64,000 bases of DNA from Arthrobacter sp. JZ12. Lineage in GTDB: Bacteria > Actinomycetota > Actinomycetes > Actinomycetales > Micrococcaceae. This document shows positions 57,739 to 64,000 of the stretch, in pieces. Position numbers and translations under genes: made by a program. The notes under the pieces were generated by a model. That model saw only the letters and a program-made list of their open reading frames with translations. It made no database searches and was not told where the DNA came from. The DNA lies in the NCBI RefSeq assembly GCF_035189165.1, contig NZ_CP045246.1, positions 3,243,058 to 3,307,057 on the forward strand, written 5' to 3'. Every line of letters starts with the position of its first letter. Within the stretch, counting starts at the first letter, position 1.

Positions 57739-59133
57739 CTACGACGGGTTGAGTACGCCCATGATACGGTTCAAATCGTCAACACTGGCGAACTCGATGC
57801 TGACCCGACCCTTCTTAGCGCCGAGAGTAATCTTCACATTCGTATCCAGACGGTCGGATAGAGATGTCGCCAGGTAGTCCAAACGCTCATGCCTTGCACC
57901 CGCGCGTGGCGCGTTCTGCTTCGCGGGGCGACGCAGTCCGTCGCTCATCGCTACAATCTCCTCCGTTGACCTAACCGAGAGACCCTCAGCGACAATCCGC
58001 TGGGCCAACTTCTCCATTTCTGCAGGGTCAGACAAGCCGAGGAGAGCACGGGCGTGCCCAGCACTCAGCACGCCTGCAGCAAGACGCCTTTGCACCAGCG
58101 GAGGAAGCTTCATCAAACGAAGCGTGTTGGAAATCTGTGGCCTAGAGCGACCGATCCGGCTTGCTAACTCCTCTTGTGAGCATCCAAAGTCATCCAAGAG
58201 CTGTTGGTAGGCGGCTGCCTCCTCCAAGGGGTTCAGCTGGCTCCGATGGAGGTTCTCCAGCAGGGCGTCCCTAAGGAGATCGTCATCCGTAGTGTCCCGG
58301 ATGATCGCGGGCACCGTTTCCAGTCCCGCTTCTTTGGTTGCACGCCACCGCCGCTCACCCATCACCAGCTCATACGCCTGCTCACCACCCTCAGCTGAGC
58401 GACGCACGACGATTGGCTGAAGTACCCCAATTTCGCGGATCGAATGCACCAGTTCGGCCATCTCGTCCTCGTCGAACACCGAGCGGGGCTGCTTGCGGTT
58501 CGGGTGAATAGATAGAACAGGGAGTTCGGCGAACCTGGCACCCGGTACTTCCTTCAGCGTTTCACGTGAAACCTCGGCACCAGAATCCGGGAGGTCTCCG
58601 GAATCAGCGAGAGCGCGCTTCTCCTCGTCTACTTGCTCTTCGTCGGATTCTTCCCGAATCGCAGGAAGAGCGATTTCGTCATCCTTGGTCGGGGCGACGC
58701 TAGCCACGGACTCATTTGCGGGCGCTTCCAGGGCCTCAGTACGCTCGGCTTCCGTAGCCCCGCGCTCTTTGACCGAGGCCTTCAACTGAGGTTTCTCGGG
58801 AGCCTCCTCCGGGGCGGGAGCCGGCTTGGCTTTCCTCGGAGCCTCGGAGGTTGCTTTACGCGGCGAGCCCGCCCTGCCACCAGAGCGCTTGGCAGGTGCA
58901 GTCAGTGCATCCTTATTGATCGCGGACTTGCTGGGCGCCGCTCCATTCAGACCGTCTACATCAGCTTGGCCCTGCCGTGCGCCGTTTCCGTTCCCTGAGG
59001 GAAAGAACAGGTCAACCGGGCGTCCCCGCTCGTTCGCGCGTCCAGTACCCGAGTCAGCCTTCCGCTCTTCCTCGACACCGCTCGGTATTAGTGCTCCAAG
59101 GCCACGACCCAGCCCTCTACGCTTTTCAGGCAT
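57739..59133 (-). CDS. parB: Chromosome partitioning protein ParB
   Basis: CTPase clamp and parS-binding protein of 464 residues. [15 protein letters not shown] is the typical N-terminus. Residues about 20-200 form an unusually long low-complexity linker (Ala, Lys, Glu, Pro-rich). The core follows: [19 protein letters not shown], the CTP-binding box [13 protein letters not shown], the helix-turn-helix [26 protein letters not shown] and the C-terminal dimer domain [18 protein letters not shown]. Most ParB proteins have 280-380 residues, so the linker is the odd part. It contains a parS in its own code. Second gene after parA. Confidence 0.95.
   Translation of the reverse strand: MPEKRRGLGRGLGALIPSGVEEERKADSGTGRANERGRPVDLFFPSGNGNGARQGQADVDGLNGAAPSKSAINKDALTAPAKRSGGRAGSPRKATSEAPRKAKPAPAPEEAPEKPQLKASVKERGATEAERTEALEAPANESVASVAPTKDDEIALPAIREESDEEQVDEEKRALADSGDLPDSGAEVSRETLKEVPGARFAELPVLSIHPNRKQPRSVFDEDEMAELVHSIREIGVLQPIVVRRSAEGGEQAYELVMGERRWRATKEAGLETVPAIIRDTTDDDLLRDALLENLHRSQLNPLEEAAAYQQLLDDFGCSQEELASRIGRSRPQISNTLRLMKLPPLVQRRLAAGVLSAGHARALLGLSDPAEMEKLAQRIVAEGLSVRSTEEIVAMSDGLRRPAKQNAPRAGARHERLDYLATSLSDRLDTNVKITLGAKKGRVSIEFASVDDLNRIMGVLNPS
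58559..58572. promoter_or_regulatory. parS site (perfect) inside parB
   Basis: Exact GTTTCACGTGAAAC in the coding sequence; on the gene's strand it encodes VSRET of the ParB linker. Confidence 0.94.
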
Positions 59134-59226
59134 ACAACGGTTCCTCTCGACCGAGAGCAGACAAACTGCGCAAATTGATATCGCGTCAATTCTACTGGCG
59201 GCTCGATGAAGTGCCGTGTAGGCGCT

Positions 59227-60360
59227 CTACGAACGTTCCGCGAGTTCCGCAGCTGCTTCTAGATACGAAAGTGCCCCACTGGAGGACGGATCGTAGGTGA
59301 GAACCGTTTGCTGGTAGCTTGGGGCTTCGGATATCCGCACGGACCGGGGAACCACTGCCTTGAGCACCTGATGCGGGAAGTGTTCCCTCACCTCAGCCGC
59401 GACCTGGGCAGCCAGGTTGGTCCTGCCGTCATACATGGTGAGCAATATGGTTGATACAACTAGATCGGCATTCAGGTGCTTCTGAATCATCTCGATGTTC
59501 TTCAGCAACTGGCTCAGTCCCTCAAGGGCGTAGTACTCGCACTGGATGGGAATCAGTACTTCACGGGCTGCCACGAACGCATTCACAGTGAGCAATCCGA
59601 GACTAGGTGGGCAGTCAATGAAGATGTAATCCAGACGCTCTTCGCCCTTCTCCGCCCTCTCGCGTGCATAGAGCTCGATAGCCCTGCGAAGCCTTTGCTC
59701 GCGAGCTACAAGGGAGACCAGCTCAATCTCCGCACCAGCCAAGTGAATTGTGGCCGGCGCACAGATAAGTTTTGGAATGTCCGGGCATTGTGCGACGACG
59801 CTAGCCAATGGCTGGTCGTCGATCAGGACGTCGTAGATGCTGTCCACGTCTGCGTGGTGCTCAATACCCAAGGCAGTCGACGCATTTCCCTGGGGATCAA
59901 TATCAATGACCAGCACATTCAGACCGGCTGAAGCCAGAGCAGCGGCCAGATTCACCGTGGTTGTTGTTTTACCTACGCCACCCTTTTGATTACTCACGGT
60001 CAGGATGCGGGTGTCTGCAGGGCGTCGTAGCTTCCGCCCAAGCAGCTTTTCCCGTCGACGCGTCTCGGAGGCGAGTTCACGCGCTAGCGGCGTGCTGTCA
60101 TCCATAACATCGATGACGTTCTTCGGTTCTCCGTTGCTTTTCATCGCCGACTCCACCCCAGCCTTAGCAGACCCTACCACCGCCGACGTTTCACGTGAAA
60201 CAATCCCGGTGTTGATCGGGTTTGAAAACACCTTAGGTTGAATATCCGCAATAGTGATTGCCAGAGACGAGCCAATGCTCGTGCTCGGCAGCTCGCGCCG
60301 TGTGGCTGAATCTTTCGTCACAAGCGTCTCGCTCACTTTCAGGGTGCGGAAAGGGTTCAC
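59227..60360 (-). CDS. parA: Chromosome partitioning ATPase ParA
   Basis: Walker-type ATPase; deviant Walker A KGGVGKTTTTVNLA at about residue 125, DIDPQGNASTALG, and YIFIDCPPSLGLL. The GTG at 60360 gives 377 residues with a long N-terminal extension and no clear ribosome-binding site. A later ATG (MKSNGEPKNV, near 60145, with GGTGGAG upstream) would give the usual size of about 305. The parS at 60188 lies between these two starts. Works with ParB to move the origin. Confidence 0.94.
   Translation of the reverse strand: MNPFRTLKVSETLVTKDSATRRELPSTSIGSSLAITIADIQPKVFSNPINTGIVSRETSAVVGSAKAGVESAMKSNGEPKNVIDVMDDSTPLARELASETRRREKLLGRKLRRPADTRILTVSNQKGGVGKTTTTVNLAAALASAGLNVLVIDIDPQGNASTALGIEHHADVDSIYDVLIDDQPLASVVAQCPDIPKLICAPATIHLAGAEIELVSLVAREQRLRRAIELYARERAEKGEERLDYIFIDCPPSLGLLTVNAFVAAREVLIPIQCEYYALEGLSQLLKNIEMIQKHLNADLVVSTILLTMYDGRTNLAAQVAAEVREHFPHQVLKAVVPRSVRISEAPSYQQTVLTYDPSSSGALSYLEAAAELAERS
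60188..60201. promoter_or_regulatory. parS site (perfect) inside the 5' part of parA
   Basis: Exact GTTTCACGTGAAAC; encodes VSRET in the N-terminal extension of ParA, or lies just upstream if a later start is used. Confidence 0.94.
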
Positions 60361-60435
60361 TCTAGGTTAGCTGTTACGCCGTGCATACCCGACGAGACAC
60401 CACGCAGTGTCTGGAATCTCCCCTCAACCACCCCG

Positions 60436-61074
60436 TCACCGGCTGACAACAATACGGACCACCGTTGTCGGTTCCTCCAAAAGGCTGCTGCCGACCGCTT
60501 CGATTCTGGTGTCCACGCCGCCAAGCCGGCGGATAACCTTTGCCGCCTTCGCAACCTCCTCCGCCGCGCTCCGCCCCTTGATGGCAAGAACTTCACCGGA
60601 GCCCTGAAGGAGCGGGATGGTCAGGGTTGCCAGACCAGTAAGGGCGGACACGGCCCTGGCCGTCACAACATTCACGTCGAACTTTCCGACAGCCTGCTCT
60701 GCGCGCCCACGGAAAATATCGACATTGGTCAGACCGAGGTCTTGCGTCACTTCGTGCAACCAGGCAACGCGGCGCTCGAGGGGCTCAATCAGCACAAGCT
60801 GTGCATCCGGGCGAGCGATCGCAAGGGCAACCCCCGGCAAACCGGCACCGCTTCCAACGTCTGCTATACGTGCGTCGGAGGGAACCAGCTCTCCGATAAC
60901 GGCGCAGTTGAGAACGTGCCTTTCCCACAAACGCGGAACCTCACGAGGGCCAAGCAACCCCCGCTCGATGCCCGAAGTCGCCAGATGCGATACGAAACGT
61001 TCAGCCAGTGATAGGCGTTCTCCGAAGATGGTTCGAGCTGCCTGAAGCTCTTTTGTCCCTATTTCAACCGACAT
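60436..61074 (-). CDS. rsmG: 16S rRNA (guanine-527-N7)-methyltransferase
   Basis: SAM methyltransferase (GidB) of 212 residues. LWERHVLNCAVIGELV, SAM motif IADVGSGAGLPGVALAI and VVTARAVSAL are typical. Loss of RsmG in other bacteria gives streptomycin tolerance. It lies between jag and parA as in other actinobacteria. Confidence 0.95.
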   Translation of the reverse strand: MSVEIGTKELQAARTIFGERLSLAERFVSHLATSGIERGLLGPREVPRLWERHVLNCAVIGELVPSDARIADVGSGAGLPGVALAIARPDAQLVLIEPLERRVAWLHEVTQDLGLTNVDIFRGRAEQAVGKFDVNVVTARAVSALTGLATLTIPLLQGSGEVLAIKGRSAAEEVAKAAKVIRRLGGVDTRIEAVGSSLLEEPTTVVRIVVSR

Positions 61075-61107
61075 CGGGATCCCTCCTTGAAAGAGAAGAA
61101 CGACGTC

Positions 61108-61650
61108 TCAGGAACTCGCCGAGACGACGATATGGCGGCGCGAGCCTTCACCCTCCGACTCACTTACCAGCCCGAGATCCGCGATGATGTCGTGCACAAT
61201 CTTGCGCTCATAGGCAGACATCGGAGCGAGAGCGATGTCCTCCCCGGTTTCCTTCACCTTCCCGGCCGCACGCTCGGCAATCTCGCGAAGCTCCCGCGTG
61301 CGCGTTTCGCGGAAACCGTCGATGTCCAGGACCAGGCGTGAACGGGTACCTGTGGACGTCAGGACAGATAGGCGGGCCAACTCCTGCAGAGCCTCGAGAA
61401 CCTCGCCGTCACGTCCGACCAGTGACTGAAGACCCTGGGCATCACTGTCTTCAGAGACGATCGAGATGTAGGTGCGGCCGCCGCGTACCTCAATATCGAT
61501 ATCTCCGTCGATGTCCGCTATGTCTAGGAGTTCCTCGAGGTAGTCAGCGGCCACATCGCCCTCGTCCTCAACAGACGCAGCACTATCGTGATCGACCGCA
61601 TCCTCGTTCACGGCCTCGATGGTCTCTTCCTGGATGTTGTCAGTGCTCAT
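61108..61650 (-). CDS. jag: Jag/KhpB RNA-binding protein
   Basis: Protein of 180 residues. An acidic N-terminal region of about 35 residues is followed by a KH domain (LVGRDGEVLEALQELARLS) and a C-terminal R3H domain (SAYERKIVHDIIADLGLVSES and RRHIVVS). The Jag-N domain is absent, as in other actinobacteria. Its ATG overlaps the yidC stop by four bases. Confidence 0.93.
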   Translation of the reverse strand: MSTDNIQEETIEAVNEDAVDHDSAASVEDEGDVAADYLEELLDIADIDGDIDIEVRGGRTYISIVSEDSDAQGLQSLVGRDGEVLEALQELARLSVLTSTGTRSRLVLDIDGFRETRTRELREIAERAAGKVKETGEDIALAPMSAYERKIVHDIIADLGLVSESEGEGSRRHIVVSASS

Positions 61651-62609
61651 TTGCGTTTCCTGTTCTTGCGCTGAGGCTGTACTCGTTGACCCTTGGGCTG
61701 CGCGACGGCTTCCACCGCCGGCTCAGGCTTCTTCTCGCCAAGCAGGGGAACCATCGGCAGGCCCTTCTTCGCACGACGCTCGGCCAGGGCCTTGGCTGCG
61801 GGGGATCCAGGAGTGGGCATACGCCGGATGACGTAGAACTGCTGCACCATGGTCCAAAGGTTGGTGGTGGTCCAGTAGATCAGTACACCGATCGGGAAGT
61901 TGATGCCGCCGACGCCGAAGACCAACGGCAGGATGTAAAGCATGAGCTTCTGCTGGCGCATGAAGGGGCTCTGCATTGCCTCTTCAGACATGTTCTTCGC
62001 CATGATCTGCTTCTGCGTGATGAACTGCGACGCAGTCATCGCGAGGATCATGATGATTGAGAGGATGGCGACCGAGGTATGGCCCGGCGTACCCCATCCA
62101 TGCAGCAACGAGGAAGACAGTGGAGCGCCGAAGATTTCCGCGGCATCGAACTGCCGAACGTCCTCAACAGTCAGCGCACCGATACCTTCGCCGTTATCGC
62201 TAGCTGTGGAGACTCCATTCAGCACCGTAAACAGAGCGAAGAAGAACGGCATCTGGATGAGGATGGGCAGGCATGCTGCGAAGGGATTGGTCCCGTGCTT
62301 CTTATACAGTGCCATCTGCTCCTGCGTCATTGCCTGACGCGAGAGCTGGTCCGTCTTGCCCTTGTACTTTTGCTGCAGCTTGCGCAGATCGGGCTGAAGC
62401 GCCTGCATTCCGCGCTGTGCCTTGATTTGCTTGACGAAAACCGGAATCAACGCAGCTCGGATGACCACGACCAGGCCGACGATGGACAGGGTCCACGTCC
62501 ACCCGGATGCTGCGTCCATTCCGAGGAAGGTGAACCCCTCGTGGAACGCCCACATGATCCAGGACACCAGCCACCGGAAGGGCAGGAGAATCGTTTCGAA
62601 GAAGTCCAT
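61647..62609 (-). CDS. yidC: Membrane protein insertase YidC
   Basis: Oxa1/YidC insertase of 320 residues. TMs: LLPFRWLVSWIMWAFHEGF, WTLSIVGLVVVIRAALIPVF (with the hydrophilic-groove Arg), FAACLPILIQMPFFFALFTVL, and later ones to residue 260. The cytoplasmic loop KAQRGMQALQPDLRKLQQKYKG is typical. The basic tail (QPQRKNRKRK) can contact ribosomes. Couples to jag. Confidence 0.96.
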   Translation of the reverse strand: MDFFETILLPFRWLVSWIMWAFHEGFTFLGMDAASGWTWTLSIVGLVVVIRAALIPVFVKQIKAQRGMQALQPDLRKLQQKYKGKTDQLSRQAMTQEQMALYKKHGTNPFAACLPILIQMPFFFALFTVLNGVSTASDNGEGIGALTVEDVRQFDAAEIFGAPLSSSLLHGWGTPGHTSVAILSIIMILAMTASQFITQKQIMAKNMSEEAMQSPFMRQQKLMLYILPLVFGVGGINFPIGVLIYWTTTNLWTMVQQFYVIRRMPTPGSPAAKALAERRAKKGLPMVPLLGEKKPEPAVEAVAQPKGQRVQPQRKNRKRK

Positions 62610-62623
62610 AGTCTTATTGCTCC

Positions 62624-62977
62624 TCAGGCCGCGGGGCGGCTTTCCTCATCTGCGGGAATCACCGGGTGATTCAGCACTACAATTCGCGGCTCTTCGCCCG
62701 GCGCAAAGTGTCGCCCACCTGCAGGGACATGGTCGACACCGCCGTCGTTCCACGGATGGCAGCGACACAGCCGTTTTCCAGCAAGCCATGAGCCTTTCAA
62801 GGCACCGTGAACGGTTACCGCCTCCAGGGCATACGCCGAGCAGGAGGGGAAGAATCGGCATACCTGCCCATACAGCGGCGAGACCACCAACCGGTAAGTC
62901 TTCAGAAGAGCGATCAGCATGTTGCGGGGAATCGACGCGAGCCGCGACAGGTTCGACGGCGGATGAACCGTTGTCAT
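62624..62977 (-). CDS. yidD: Membrane protein insertion efficiency factor YidD
   Basis: Protein of 117 residues. LIALLKTYRLVVSPLYGQVCRFFPSCS and LAGKRLCRCHPWNDGGVD hold the conserved cysteines of YidD. The C-terminus is longer than in E. coli. ATG overlaps the rnpA stop (ATGA). Confidence 0.95.
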   Translation of the reverse strand: MTTVHPPSNLSRLASIPRNMLIALLKTYRLVVSPLYGQVCRFFPSCSAYALEAVTVHGALKGSWLAGKRLCRCHPWNDGGVDHVPAGGRHFAPGEEPRIVVLNHPVIPADEESRPAA

Positions 62978-63351
62978 GTGCCGTCTCCTGTTCTGCCGCT
63001 ACTGTTCTTGATCGACCGCTTGGCGCTGGATGCGAGGCATCGTTCGAAGTCGGAACTGAGTTCCGGCCAGCCGGCGGAAGCCGAAGAAGGCAGGGCCCGG
63101 ACAACGACATCAAGACCGAGGGGCCTACGAACCAGAGCTGCTGCCGCCGCTTCTCTCAGTCTCCTCTTAACGAGGTTCCGGGTAACGGCGTTCCCCACAT
63201 TCTTCGACACTATGAAGCCGAACCTGGATGGGTTCTCGGTTCCTGTTCCGACCGCATATAACACCAAGTTCCGGCACCCTGATCGGGCACCGGAACGGAC
63301 GGTGTGTGAAAAATCTTTGGCCGTCCGAACTCGGTGGGCGGTAGACAGCAC
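62974..63351 (-). CDS. rnpA: Ribonuclease P protein component
   Basis: Basic protein of 125 residues. VLSTAHRVRTAKDFSHTVRSG, GFIVSKNVGNAVTRNLVKRR (RNR motif) and RRLREA are the family hallmarks. GTG at 63351 follows CGGAG. Partner of the RNase P RNA, which is not in this window. Confidence 0.94.
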   Translation of the reverse strand: MLSTAHRVRTAKDFSHTVRSGARSGCRNLVLYAVGTGTENPSRFGFIVSKNVGNAVTRNLVKRRLREAAAAALVRRPLGLDVVVRALPSSASAGWPELSSDFERCLASSAKRSIKNSSGRTGDGT

Positions 63352-63415
63352 CTGGAGCTCCGGGACGGTCAGGGCATCACGAAAGTCATGACGCCGGCGG
63401 ACGGATTAACTGCTG

Positions 63416-63553
63416 CTAAGCCGAGAGCTCGGTGCGTCCCTTGCTGCGGCGCGCGGAGAGGATTGCGCGGCCTGCGCGGGTGCGCATGCGAAGGCGGAAG
63501 CCGTGCTTCTTGGCACGACGGCGGTTATTCGGCTGAAAGGTCCGCTTGCTCAC
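63416..63553 (-). CDS. rpmH: 50S ribosomal protein L34
   Basis: L34 of 45 residues: [19 protein letters not shown] and [20 protein letters not shown] start at 63553. First gene left of the origin. Confidence 0.97.
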   Translation of the reverse strand: MSKRTFQPNNRRRAKKHGFRLRMRTRAGRAILSARRSKGRTELSA

Positions 63554-64000
63554 TGTTGATACTCCAGAACGTTCTTGGCATGCGCTTCCGTTGCTACAAG
63601 GGGGAAGAACGGAACGGCGCAATGAAGTTGTACATCCGCCCTGCGCACCTACTCGTACTGTCCAGCCTATGGCTGACGGTGTGAAGGCATGCGAAATGCA
63701 GACATAAAGGACTACCTAACGTTAGGGCACTGAAAGCAGGGCGGTCAAACCGGCTCTGAAGCACCCTGTGCAGGAAATGGGGATATCTCTGTGGACAACC
63801 TGTGAGGATCATCGGTAGGACTGTGGAGTCAGGCTATCGCGAACGTGAGCTGATCCACAGCGCCTGCGCCAGCTATCGCCTGCATTCTTCATCGTCTACT
63901 GTTGCCGGGTGGCGCATTTATCCACGGGTTGTGCATAACTCTGTGGATTAGTTGCCTTCCTGGACCAGAGAGTCCGTCAAAACTTCAGTTGAGGACATTA
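63554..64000. other. oriC-side intergenic region (rpmH-dnaA)
   Basis: No gene in 447 bp. Several DnaA boxes: TTATCCACG (63918-63926), TGTGCATAA (63930-63938, reverse of TTATGCACA), TGTGGATTA (63942-63950), TGATCCACA (63851-63859) and TGTGGACAA (63790-63798). Position between rpmH and the expected dnaA fits the chromosomal origin; the rest is outside the window. rpmH promoter should lie at its left edge. Confidence 0.85.

Overview
The window looks like chromosomal DNA from a high-GC Gram-positive actinobacterium, most likely Micrococcaceae (Arthrobacter or a close relative). The reasons are a mycothiol gene (mshA), an actinobacterial inositol-phosphate synthase, abundant GTG starts and the classical actinobacterial origin order at the right end: pcnA, NUDIX, murJ, pseudokinase, trxB, trxA, parB, parA, rsmG, jag, yidC, yidD, rnpA, rpmH, then DnaA boxes. 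dnaA is expected just beyond base 64000. No CRISPR array, rRNA, tRNA, prophage or insertion sequence was recognised.

Layout. 1-9 kb holds signalling and export: a cut-off histidine kinase with an ABC-2 exporter; a secreted HbpS/GlcG-like lipoprotein divergent from a NarL-type kinase/regulator pair; and a DrrAB-type exporter. 9-14.3 kb has a LURP-one-like protein, a membrane coiled-coil protein, an MFS carrier, an ABC-F ATPase and an ammonium transporter. 14.5-18.4 kb has a frameshifted Tat-exported PHP protein, RtcB and small membrane proteins. 18.4-24.7 kb is a glycine/serine/one-carbon block (MTHFR-like, sdaA, gcvT, gcvP) behind a tandem glycine riboswitch, without gcvH. 24.9-26.3 kb is a small AT-richer patch with a secreted FG-GAP protein and a solitary PIN protein. 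26.4-37 kb mixes envelope genes (FemAB transferase, polytopic GT-C-like protein), an ABC exporter divergent from MarR, ino1, a MerR/DUF2306 pair and a frameshifted lipoprotein deacetylase. 37-44 kb holds a secreted M15-like protein, threonine degradation (kbl, tdh), fhs, a phosphatase and mshA. 44-45.2 kb contains uncharacterised small ORFs and an operator-like repeat. 46-64 kb is the origin-proximal region.

How genes work together. kbl and tdh turn threonine into glycine, the gcv genes turn glycine into methylene-THF, and fhs, sdaA and the MTHFR-like protein connect the one-carbon and serine pools. ino1 makes the inositol phosphate that MshA uses for mycothiol. ParA/ParB with many parS sites segregate the origin, while MurJ, YidC, Jag and RsmG are the usual origin-side housekeeping genes.

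Most striking feature: the roughly 3.75 kb between trxA and parB has no convincing gene but carries ten parS or parS-like palindromes. The five nearest parB recur every 292-303 bp, and each of the four outer ones is followed by a decayed copy of the 3' end of parB. It appears to be a tandem array built by repeated duplication of a parS plus parB-tail unit. Two further perfect parS sites lie inside the parA and parB coding sequences.
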